Shown here: piece by piece, positions 1 through 5,309 of the stretch
Layout of the letters: each line of letters begins with the position of its first letter
How positions within the stretch are numbered: the stretch's first letter is position 1
Source: an uncultured Collinsella sp.
Lineage (GTDB): Bacteria > Actinomycetota > Coriobacteriia > Coriobacteriales > Coriobacteriaceae
Direction: 5' to 3'
NCBI GenBank assembly: GCA_900548815.1
Contig: URLR01000085.1
Coordinates: 1 to 7,082 of the forward strand
DNA length: 7,082 nt
Program-made: the position numbers and the translations under genes
Notes under the pieces: generated by a model
Told to the model about the DNA's origin: nothing
Seen by the model: only the letters and a program-made list of their open reading frames with translations
Database searches by the model: none

Positions 1-49
1 ACGAGATAGGAGTCCGTCTCGTGGGCTCGGAGATGTGTATAAGAGACAG
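1..49. other. Illumina Nextera (Tn5) i7-side adapter, not genomic
   Basis: Bases 1-7 match the end of the P7 oligonucleotide and bases 8-15 (AGGAGTCC) sit where the i7 index belongs; from memory this is the N705 barcode as it appears in the adapter. Bases 16-49 match the Nextera read-2 transposase adapter and end in the 19-base Tn5 mosaic end AGATGTGTATAAGAGACAG (31-49). Genomic sequence begins at base 50. An apparent ATG at 35 lies inside the mosaic end, so any protein starting there (Met-Tyr-Lys-Arg-Gln) is an artefact fused to a real gene. Confidence 0.98.
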
Positions 50-251
50 ATCGAGTACGTTCTGGTCATCGCGATTATCGTCCTGGTTGTGATGATAGCC
101 GGCCCTTGGGTCTCGTCGGCAATCAGGAACCAGTTCAACACGGTGGCGGGAGTATTGGTAAACGGGACAGCAGGTGGGACTTGGGAACCGAGCGGTTCCG
201 GCAGCGGTAACGGCGCGGGTTCCGCGACCGTCCAGGCGGCGCTCGCCAAGG

Positions 252-273
252 ACGCGAAGGACACGCGAAGGAC
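252..273 (+). repeat. 11-bp perfect tandem duplication inside pilin copy 1
   Basis: ACGCGAAGGAC occurs twice back to back (252-262 and 263-273). The intact paralogue has a single copy at the matching place, just before the Trp of its Asp-Trp-Thr-Leu stretch. The extra 11 bases shift the frame by one and end translation from the upstream frame at 386-388. Such a duplication could arise by slippage and could revert the same way. Confidence 0.9.
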
Positions 274-730
274 TGGACCCTCGGTGAGCAGAAGGCAGTT
301 GCCGAGGACATCGCCGCCAAGGGCGAGGCGTCGCCCGCCTACGCCAAGGCGAAGGCCGCGATGGATGCCGGCACCGAGTTCTCGATGAAGCTCACCGATG
401 GCAAGACGCTGACTTACCGCATTATCGGCATCAATCATGATGACCCTGCAGGCGGATCCGGCAAGGCGGGCCTCACGTTCCTCACCACCACGACGGGCAT
501 TTGGTCCCCCATGAACGCGATTGACACCAACGCCGGCGGTTGGGAGAAGTCTGAACTCCGTCAGAAAATGAACTCCGGCAAGATCTGGAATCTGATGCCC
601 TCCGATTTCCAGTCCAAGGTGAAGGCCGTCAAAAAGCTATCGAACAATGTCGGGGGCGGTGATGAGAACAAGAACGCCGCCGTGACGGCTACCTCGGACA
701 AGCTGTTCCTGCTCAGCTACTCTGAGATCG

Positions 731-736
731 CCCCCC
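731..736 (+). repeat. C6 homopolymer at the second frameshift of pilin copy 1
   Basis: Six C residues follow GAGATCG. Five would join the upstream DKLFLLSYSEI reading to the downstream lectin tail (TSYWASYPW through SPAWCF). With six, the upstream frame runs out of homology and stops at 820-822. This is either a slippage site that toggles the reading frame or a homopolymer length error. Confidence 0.75.
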
Positions 737-991
737 ACCTCCTATTGGGCATCCTATCCCTGGACTTCCTCCGAGGGCACCCAGTACGAGGCCTTCAAAG
801 GCAAGGTGACGGAGAACTATAATCCCAACTCTGCCATTGCCATTGGCAGCGGTTGGTGGGAGCGTTCGGTGTTTCCGAACGCCTCGAAGGGCTTCCTCCA
901 TGTCGACAGCAGCGGCAATCCGTCGGACAGCAACTCCGCGCCGGGCTGGTTTTGCGTCTCCCCCGCCTGGTGCTTCTAGCTTGTCTAGCGC

Positions 992-1019
992 AAAGCCCGC
1001 GTTACCCCGCGCGTGCTTT
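992..1019 (+). terminator. Rho-independent terminator of pilin copy 1
   Basis: Thirteen bases after the TAG stop, a 10-bp stem with one mismatch (992-1001 with 1010-1019) encloses an 8-base loop and is followed by C and four T residues. The stem begins AAAGC and ends GCTTT, as does the stronger terminator behind pilin copy 2, so the two are homologous. Confidence 0.65.
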
Positions 1020-1060
1020 CTTTTGGCGACCGAACGAACGGCTTCAGGTTCATGGCACGG

Positions 1061-1170
1061 GTAGTCGGATTGAAGAGAAATGGGGTCATACAGCGGCTCT
1101 CAGAGCGCCTGCCGCACTCCCCCGCCATTACCTCTGCTGCGTCCTCGTATAGAGTCCATCCTGCTTGGTG
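1061..1170 (+). repeat. Conserved 3' element, copy A
   Basis: This non-coding stretch behind pilin copy 1 matches 2791-2900 at 100 of 110 positions without gaps, including a perfect 44-base run (1075-1118 against 2805-2848). Homology falls sharply just upstream (13 mismatches in 1031-1060) and disappears after about 1175. The core holds an imperfect inverted repeat (1092-1100 with 1102-1110, seven of nine matching) and a GCGGC/GCCGC pair (1093-1097, 1111-1115). No shared start codon with a ribosome-binding site opens a conserved frame, so I do not call a gene. It could be a recombination homology block, a structured RNA or a dispersed repeat. Confidence 0.85.
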
Positions 1171-1241
1171 TTTCGAGTTCGGGGCGTATACGGTGGGTGG
1201 ATAATGGATTCACTTCGATGACGGCGTTTACGGGAGCGACC

Positions 1242-1469
1242 ATGGCGATGCGCGAGATCGCGGTCAAGTTCGATGAGGGCGAAATGGCCTTGATTCAGGG
1301 CCATGCGGACGCCACGGGCATGACCTTTTCCGAGTTCGTGAGAAGGGCCGCGTTCGAGAAGGCTGAGGACATGGCGGACATCGAGGCCTACAACGAGGCT
1401 TTGGACGGGGACGGCGGCACTCGCTACCCGATGGAAGAGGTCGTGCGCATGGCGGTGGAGGCTGAGTGA
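1242..1469 (+). CDS. Solitary ribbon-helix-helix antitoxin-like protein (RelB / DUF6290 type)
   Basis: The 75-residue product starts with a short beta-strand-like segment (MREIAVKFDEGE), followed by helix-turn-helix-like sequence with GMTFSEFVRRAAFEK around residues 26-40, then an acidic tail (DIEAYNEALDGD). This is the usual plan of RelB-type antitoxins: a DNA-binding ribbon-helix-helix dimer domain, then a toxin-binding tail. I start at ATG 1242 because GGGAG (1232-1236) lies five bases upstream; ATG 1248 and ATG 1218 are in-frame alternatives. A GATAAT at 1200-1205 could be a -10 box, but no good -35 is visible. No toxin gene overlaps or follows it; a terminator comes 45 bases after the stop. 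It lies between two duplicated pilin cassettes and could act on a toxin elsewhere, or as a local repressor. Confidence 0.8.
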   Translation: MAMREIAVKFDEGEMALIQGHADATGMTFSEFVRRAAFEKAEDMADIEAYNEALDGDGGTRYPMEEVVRMAVEAE

Positions 1470-1514
1470 TTGTCCACACGCGTTGTCTGTCTCGGCTCTA
1501 AAGGCTTCTCTTGG

Positions 1515-1549
1515 GCGGGGTTCGGCTTATAGCCGGGTCCCGCTTTTTT
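1515..1549 (+). terminator. Strong rho-independent terminator after the antitoxin-like gene
   Basis: A 13-bp stem (1515-1527 with 1531-1543, containing three G-T pairs) has the 3-base loop TAT and is followed by six T residues (1544-1549). It closes the antitoxin transcript and insulates the downstream pilin gene. Confidence 0.9.
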
Positions 1550-1718
1550 GCGGCTTTCAGTTGTCTTTCTGAAGGTATGAAATGGCTGCCTCGATATGAA
1601 TACGGTCGGCATTCGAAGCGGACGTTATAGCCGCGCTAATAGCGCATGACTTTCTCCCCTGCCGTCATCGTTGCCGCAGCGGCAAGACCGTTGCAAATAC
1701 TTGGAATAGCCCTACGCT

Positions 1719-1763
1719 CGGCTCGTATTGCAAACCCCGAGTGAAGGGAGCCGTATATGCATG
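1719..1763 (+). promoter_or_regulatory. Pilin copy 2 translation start region: hairpin, RBS and two staggered ATGs
   Basis: AAGGGAG (1744-1750) is a good ribosome-binding site six bases before ATG 1757. A second ATG at 1761 is in the next frame and ten bases from the same site. CGGCTC (1719-1724) can pair with GAGCCG (1748-1753), which would cover the 3' half of the ribosome-binding site, so a leader hairpin could damp translation. The two starts matter because of the poly-G tract at 1782-1790: nine Gs put ATG 1757 in frame with the pilin, ten would put ATG 1761 in frame. I see no convincing -35/-10 pair between 1550 and 1743; that stretch holds only a small inverted repeat (GCGCT/AGCGC at 1633-1645). 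Confidence 0.6.
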
Positions 1764-2707
1764 CAGCGGCAATTAACCTTCGGGGGGGGGTCGCTCCTGA
1801 AACGACCCGCTTCCGAGGGCAATCAATTATCGAGTACGTTCTGATCATTGCCGTCATCGGCCTGGTCATCGTGTTCGCGGGACCCGGCGTGGCCGGAGCC
1901 ATCCGAAACCAGTTCAACCTGGTCGGCAACACGGTGAACAATGGGACGGTCGGCGGCGTCGAGGGAGGCGCGTCCGGTGGCGGCTCCGCAGGCGCCGATT
2001 CCGCGGCCGTCCAGGTGGCCATCGCCAAGGACGCGAAGGACTGGACCCTCGACGAGCAGGAGGCGGTTGCCAAAGACATTGCCAAGAACGGTACATCGTC
2101 TATCGCCTACGCCAAGGCCAAGGCCGCCATGGATGCCGGCACCAAGTTCTCGATGAAGCTGACCAATGGCAAGACGCTCGAGTACCGTATCATCGGCATC
2201 AACCACGACGACTTGGCCGATGGTAGCGGCATGGCAGGCTTGACGTTCGAGGCGACCAACTCTGCCTTGGGTAGCCAGAGAATGAACGCTACGGACACCA
2301 ATGCCGGTGGTTGGGATAAGTCCGAGCTCCGTACCCGCCTCAACAGCGGTGACCTCTGGTTGCTCCTGCCCAGCGAGCTCCAGTCAAAGGTGAAACCCGT
2401 CACAAAGACAACCGATAACGTTGGCGGTAACGGGGGCGGTGCCCCCTCGGCGACGACCGACAAGGTTTTTCTACTCTCGGCAACCGAAGTATACGGGGAT
2501 ATGCAATCTGACGGCATCCAGTACGAGTGCTACAAATCCAAGGGCGTGACGGGGTCGAACTATTCCGGTGCATCAGGCTATAGCCACTGGACTCGTTCCG
2601 TGAGACCGCGCAGCTCCACATCCTTTCGCTATGTTCAAAGCGGCGGTATTTGCTACAGCTACAGCGCGACGGACTCGTTTTATGTCCTCCCCGCTTTCTG
2701 CTTCTGA
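1757..2707 (+). CDS. Flp/Tad-type pilin fused to a DUF6273-like (C-type-lectin-fold) domain, probable pilus adhesin
   Basis: This 316-residue protein has a prepilin leader ending RFRG (residues 18-21). Prepilin peptidase would cut after Gly21, placing Glu at +5 and Tyr at +6 (QSIIEY), the Flp/Tad signature. A hydrophobic stalk helix follows (about 28-46), ending near AIRNQFN. A Gly/Ser-rich linker (62-80) leads to a head domain from about 128 to the end. The head has the DUF6273-style landmarks GGWDKSELRTRL (184-195), LLPSELQSKVKPV (203-215), DKVFLLSATEV (235-245), WTRSV (278-282) and VLPAFCF (310-316) at the stop. Ordinary Flp pilins are under 100 residues, so this is more likely a minor or tip pilin displaying a binding head than the fibre subunit. 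No Tad assembly genes are in the window. Nine Gs in the leader suggest phase variation. The N-terminal half and the 3' flank are shared with the broken copy at 50-979, while the last 45 or so residues differ strongly. Pilin assignment is firm; ligand and adhesin role are inferred. Confidence 0.88.
   Translation: MHAAAINLRGGVAPETTRFRGQSIIEYVLIIAVIGLVIVFAGPGVAGAIRNQFNLVGNTVNNGTVGGVEGGASGGGSAGADSAAVQVAIAKDAKDWTLDEQEAVAKDIAKNGTSSIAYAKAKAAMDAGTKFSMKLTNGKTLEYRIIGINHDDLADGSGMAGLTFEATNSALGSQRMNATDTNAGGWDKSELRTRLNSGDLWLLLPSELQSKVKPVTKTTDNVGGNGGGAPSATTDKVFLLSATEVYGDMQSDGIQYECYKSKGVTGSNYSGASGYSHWTRSVRPRSSTSFRYVQSGGICYSYSATDSFYVLPAFCF
1782..1790 (+). repeat. Poly-G tract (G9) in the pilin leader, candidate phase-variation switch
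   Basis: Nine Gs encode Arg9-Gly10-Gly11 and the first base of Val12, before the prepilin cleavage site. Loss of one G would put the pilin out of frame with both nearby ATGs; gain of one would switch usage to ATG 1761. This is the longest homopolymer in the window and it falls in the first 35 bases of a surface-protein gene. Confidence 0.8.
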
Positions 2708-2720
2708 TCTCTTTCATCGC

Positions 2721-2749
2721 AAAGCCCCCGCAATCCTGCGAGGGCTTTT
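2721..2749 (+). terminator. Rho-independent terminator of pilin copy 2
   Basis: A 12-bp stem with one C-A mismatch (2721-2732 with 2737-2748) has the loop ATCC and continues into TTTT-C-TTTT. It starts 13 bases after the TGA stop and is homologous to the weaker hairpin behind copy 1. Confidence 0.9.
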
Positions 2750-2790
2750 CTTTTGGCGATTACTCAAACAATTCGAGGTTCATTGTACAG

Positions 2791-2900
2791 GTAATCGGGT
2801 TGAGGAGAAATGGGGTCATACAGCGGCTCTCAGAGCGCCTGCCGCACTTCCCCGCCATTACCTTTGCGGCATCCTCGTATGGAGTCCATCCTGGTTGGCG
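2791..2900 (+). repeat. Conserved 3' element, copy B
   Basis: This is the partner of 1061-1170, with the same spacing to its terminator and 10 mismatches in 110 bases, none inside 2805-2848. It follows the intact pilin gene and lies at the inner edge of the region before the tRNA. Several frames stay open through it, but the substitutions do not clearly favour one, so coding is not supported. Confidence 0.85.
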
Positions 2901-2905
2901 TTTTG

Positions 2906-3178
2906 TTGTAACCGCTCACTTGTCCACAGATCAAGTGAACTGCTGGAATAAATACAGCGACACACTAGTTCGTTACAGTCGCCATATCTGCGTAAATCGC
3001 CGCGATAAATACAGCCTGTACTCGTCTGTATACCAGCTACGCGTATGTAGATTCATGTCGCGTTAATAAATCGGCTCAAGCGCGTGCAAAACGCGCAAGT
3101 AACCGCAAAAAGCGATTATCGCGCAGGTAGATTTTTGGCACCCTGTTGCTTAATCAAAATTAAGCAATTGCTTAAAAC
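2906..3178. other. Gene-free stretch with small repeats between the pilin cassette and tRNA-Pro
   Basis: No convincing gene is present. It is visibly more AT-rich than its surroundings. ATAAATACAGC occurs twice in direct orientation (2948-2958 and 3005-3015). Short inverted repeats include CACTTG/CAAGTG (2917-2922, 2932-2937) and GCGCGT/ACGCGC (3080-3085, 3091-3096). The right end carries the TTGCTTAA palindromes described separately. Forward open frames entering from copy B have no start or ribosome-binding site and no recognisable protein. Confidence 0.6.
3146..3175. promoter_or_regulatory. Three TTGCTTAA half-sites forming nested palindromes
   Basis: TTGCTTAAT (3146-3154) and ATTAAGCAA (3159-3167) form a perfect 9-bp inverted repeat with the spacer CAAA, and TTAAGCAATTGCTTAA (3160-3175) is a perfect 16-bp palindrome sharing the middle half-site. 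Such spacing suits a dimeric DNA-binding protein. The site lies just beyond the tRNA terminator, so it could also add to transcription stopping there. No target gene is obvious. Confidence 0.45.
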
Positions 3179-3208
3179 AAAAAAGGTCAGGCACTAGGTG
3201 CCTGACCT
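3179..3208 (-). terminator. Rho-independent terminator of tRNA-Pro
   Basis: A perfect 11-bp inverted repeat (3184-3194 with 3198-3208) has a 3-base loop. On the minus strand it is followed by six T residues (complement of A at 3179-3184) and, after one G, four more. It lies nine bases beyond the tRNA CCA end. There is no T run on the plus side, so it is directional. Confidence 0.93.
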
Positions 3209-3217
3209 GCAAACTTC

Positions 3218-3294
<77 letters not shown>

Positions 3295-3333
3295 AAGCTT
3301 TTGTCTGTTGCTCTGCTCTCGCTCGCAACAGGG

Positions 3334-3339
3334 AGTATA
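3334..3339 (-). promoter_or_regulatory. Possible -10 box for tRNA-Pro
   Basis: The minus strand reads TATACT here, 39 bases before the mature tRNA 5' end, a reasonable distance for a processed leader. The nearest -35-like hexamer, TTGCAC (complement of 3361-3366), is 21 bases away, which is too far, so the call rests on the -10 alone. Confidence 0.35.
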
Positions 3340-3374
3340 TTAACCCGAAACTTTAGACTTGTGCAAGAACTTTT

Positions 3375-4586
3375 TTACAAATTTTGAAGCAAGTCCAAAA
3401 TTGTATCTGCGAGCTGGGGCTTTGTTAGCACGGGAAGTTCTTGCGTGCCCGCTGTGCTCACGATCCAGGCCTTGTTAGTGTCGGTTCCAAAGCCCGAATC
3501 GGCGCGCGAGACATCGTTGGCGATAATGGCATCGCAGCCCTTGCGCGCGAGTTTGCGCTGCGCGTACTCCACGACGTTATCGGTCTCGGCCGCAAATCCG
3601 ATCACGCACCGCTCGCCCTTCTGGCGCGAGAGCTCGGCCAAAATATCGACCGTTTCGACCAGCTCGATGCAATCCAAGCGCTCGTTGGACTTTTTGAGTT
3701 TATGGTCCGCAGGGGCCGCCGGTGTGTAGTCGGCGACGGCGGCCGCGCAAATGGCCGCATCGGCCGTCTGGAAGGCGCTCAGCGCCGCCTCCAGCATCTC
3801 TGCTGCGGTCTGCACGCGCACGCACTCCACGCCGCGGGGAACATCGAGCGATGTCGGGCCCAGCACAAGCGTGACCTCGGCACCGCGGCGAGCAGCCTTC
3901 CCCGCCAGGGCGATGCCCATCTTGCCCGACGACCGGTTGCCAATAAAGCGCACAGGATCGATCGGTTCGTGCGTGGGGCCGGCGGTAATCACGATGCGCT
4001 TGCCCGCCAGGTCCTGAGGCGCGGGGTTGAGCACCTCACAGACAGCCTCGACGATGTCCTCGGGCTCGCTCATGCGGCCCGTGTCCACGTCGCCACAGGC
4101 AAGGTAGCCGCTGCCGGGTCCCACCACATGCACGCCGCGGTCGCGCAGCGTGGCCATGTTGGCCTGCGTTGCCGGCGCCTTCCACATGCCGTTGTTCATG
4201 GCCGGCGCGATCACGATGGGTCGCGGCGTCGCAAGCAGCGTGGTGGAAATAAGGTCATCGGCGATGCCGTTGGCCATCTTGGCGATGATATTGGCCGTCG
4301 CGGGCGCCACGACCACCAGATCGGGCTCTTGCGCCAGCGAAATGTGGTGGATGGGGTCGGAGGGGTCGTCGAACAGGCCTACGGCGACGGGCTCGTTGGT
4401 AAGCGCACGGAAGGTGAGCGGGCCGACAAACTCGGTGGCATGCTCGCTCATAACGACCTTGACGCGCGCGCCACGCTTTTGCAGCAGGCGCACGATATTG
4501 CACGACTTATAGGCGGCGATCCCGCCGGTAATGCCCAGCAGGATCGTTTTTCCCTCAAGTTGCATTGAATTGTTGGATGCCGCCAT
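3375..4586 (-). CDS. coaBC: Bifunctional phosphopantothenoylcysteine decarboxylase / phosphopantothenate-cysteine ligase
   Basis: The 403-residue enzyme performs two cytosolic steps of coenzyme A synthesis: ligation of cysteine to 4'-phosphopantothenate (CoaB half) and FMN-dependent decarboxylation to 4'-phosphopantetheine (CoaC half). The flavin half (about 10-185) shows GITGGIAAYK (18-27), the catalytic His region HHISLAQ (80-86), PATAN (95-99), PAMNNGMW (128-135) and the substrate-clamp Cys164 in YLACGDVDTGRM. The ligase half (about 195-403) shows ITAGPTHEPID (200-210), NRSSGKMG (217-224), AAVADY (282-287), KLKKSN (296-301) and GFAAET (330-335). Length is normal for the fused form. ATG 4586 lies three bases after the upstream stop, with AAGGA ten bases before it; Met8 is an in-frame alternative without a ribosome-binding site. 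It is the last visible gene of the operon. No convincing terminator separates it from the tRNA. Confidence 0.97.
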   Translation of the reverse strand: MAASNNSMQLEGKTILLGITGGIAAYKSCNIVRLLQKRGARVKVVMSEHATEFVGPLTFRALTNEPVAVGLFDDPSDPIHHISLAQEPDLVVVAPATANIIAKMANGIADDLISTTLLATPRPIVIAPAMNNGMWKAPATQANMATLRDRGVHVVGPGSGYLACGDVDTGRMSEPEDIVEAVCEVLNPAPQDLAGKRIVITAGPTHEPIDPVRFIGNRSSGKMGIALAGKAARRGAEVTLVLGPTSLDVPRGVECVRVQTAAEMLEAALSAFQTADAAICAAAVADYTPAAPADHKLKKSNERLDCIELVETVDILAELSRQKGERCVIGFAAETDNVVEYAQRKLARKGCDAIIANDVSRADSGFGTDTNKAWIVSTAGTQELPVLTKPQLADTILDLLQNL

Positions 4587-4589
4587 CGT

Positions 4590-5309
4590 TTAAGCTTCCT
4601 TGCTCGGGAGCACCAGGAGGCGGTGGCAGTACGGGCAGTGCGTAATCTCGCTACCGTCGTGGTTGAGGTCGCTCATGGACGATGCCTGCAGCGCGGTGTG
4701 GCAGACCGTGGGGATGTTGCCCTGGATGGTCTCGACGGCCAAGCCGCGGAACTGCTTGAGCAGACGCTCGTAGTCGGTGAGCACGTCGGCCGGCAGCGTG
4801 GCGGCAAGAGCGGTGCGCTCCTTAGTGGCGGCTTCGATCTGAGCCTGCAGGTCGGCAGCCTTGGCGCGGGCGGCGTTGGTATCGGCCTTCACGCCCTCCT
4901 CGAACTTGGCGATGATGGCCTGCGCGCGGGTCTCGCGGTCGAGCGCCTCCTTATGGGCGACAACGACATCCTTGCGGGTGTGCTCAATCTTGTCCAGGCG
5001 CTTGGCCAGGGTGGCGAGCTCGTTTTCCAGGTCCTGTACCTCGCGGTAGTCGGAGCCGTCAACGTGGCGCTTCTTAGCGGCCTCGATGGCGTTATTGGTC
5101 TGGATCTCGGTGGTGTTGAGATCGTCGAGCTCAATGTCCAGATCCTTGCGCTGGGCGTAGAGCTTGGTCATCTCGGACTTGAGCTTCACATAGGTCTTGC
5201 GCTTGGAAGCGAGCTCCTTGAGCTCCGGCATATTGGCAAGTTCGCTCTTGTTGCGGGCGAGCTCCAAATCGATCTGTTGCAGCTTGAGTAGCGTAGCGCC
5301 GGCGCTCAT
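4590..5309 (-). CDS. Coiled-coil protein with C-terminal zinc ribbon (zf-RING_7 / CdsZ-like family)
   Basis: The 239-residue product is nearly all charged helix (about 5-190), matching the long antiparallel coiled-coil hairpin of this family, and ends in a small metal-knuckle domain with Cys203-His204 and CPYC (Cys225, Cys228). Typical members have two CxxC pairs; the first pair is incomplete here (PTVC). Relatives occur next to NIF3 genes in other actinobacteria such as mycobacteria. A general function is unproven; Helicobacter and Chlamydia relatives act as partners of RpoN or a secretion system. I choose ATG 5309 over the ATG at 5345 because AAGGAGAG sits just upstream and the start overlaps the NIF3 stop as ATGA. 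Confidence 0.85.
   Translation of the reverse strand: MSAGATLLKLQQIDLELARNKSELANMPELKELASKRKTYVKLKSEMTKLYAQRKDLDIELDDLNTTEIQTNNAIEAAKKRHVDGSDYREVQDLENELATLAKRLDKIEHTRKDVVVAHKEALDRETRAQAIIAKFEEGVKADTNAARAKAADLQAQIEAATKERTALAATLPADVLTDYERLLKQFRGLAVETIQGNIPTVCHTALQASSMSDLNHDGSEITHCPYCHRLLVLPSKEA

Larger units (their letters stand above)
50..979 (+). pseudogene. Flp/Tad-type pilin-lectin fusion, copy 1; 5'-truncated and frameshifted
   Basis: This is a paralogue of the intact gene at 1757-2707. The genomic sequence starts at Ile-Glu-Tyr of the pilin signature, so the leader and about 24 residues are lost to the library end. Frame 2 encodes the hydrophobic stalk and linker to about base 273, where an 11-bp tandem duplication (252-273) shifts reading to frame 1. 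Frame 1 (274 to about 736) carries AKAAMDAG, the GGWEKSEL motif, LMPSDFQSKVK and DKLFLLS. A C6 run (731-736) moves the rest to frame 2, ending with WWERSV, a GF-LHV-SSG stretch and VSPAWCF at the TAG stop (977-979). Removing 11 bases and one C restores a continuous 305-residue product, as expected for a pilin stalk plus a DUF6273-like C-type-lectin domain. As read it cannot make the lectin head. It may be a dead gene, a phase-OFF allele or a silent donor copy; frameshifts from sequencing or PCR are possible, though the 11-bp duplication is an unlikely base-calling error. Confidence 0.82.

Noticed and set aside
35..388. A forward open frame starting Met-Tyr-Lys-Arg-Gln as a complete gene
   Set aside because: Its start codon lies in the Tn5 mosaic end and its C-terminus is out-of-frame sequence after the 11-bp duplication; only about 50-262 is real pilin coding sequence.
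837..1204. Several overlapping forward open frames downstream of pilin copy 1
   Set aside because: They have no ribosome-binding site and no recognisable protein, and they run through the lectin tail, terminator and conserved element in different frames. Substitutions between the two element copies do not clearly favour any of them.
1061..2900. Integron attC-like sites behind gene cassettes
   Set aside because: The gene-plus-element layout suggested it, but the element lacks the attC core motifs and long imperfect palindrome, and no integrase is visible.
50..2905. A diversity-generating retroelement acting on the lectin tails
   Set aside because: The lectin-like head fits such targets, but the window has no reverse transcriptase and no template repeat. 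The two tails differ at all bases including synonymous sites, not mainly at template adenines. The 3' element is not adenine-rich and is not a near-copy of either tail.
2906..3180. A CRISPR array
   Set aside because: Only one 11-base direct repeat pair and small palindromes are present, without regular repeat-spacer units or cas genes.
3441..4568. A 375-residue plus-strand frame opposite coaBC
   Set aside because: It is the antisense shadow of a well-supported enzyme gene in GC-rich DNA; its His/Arg/Gly-rich translation is typical of such shadows.
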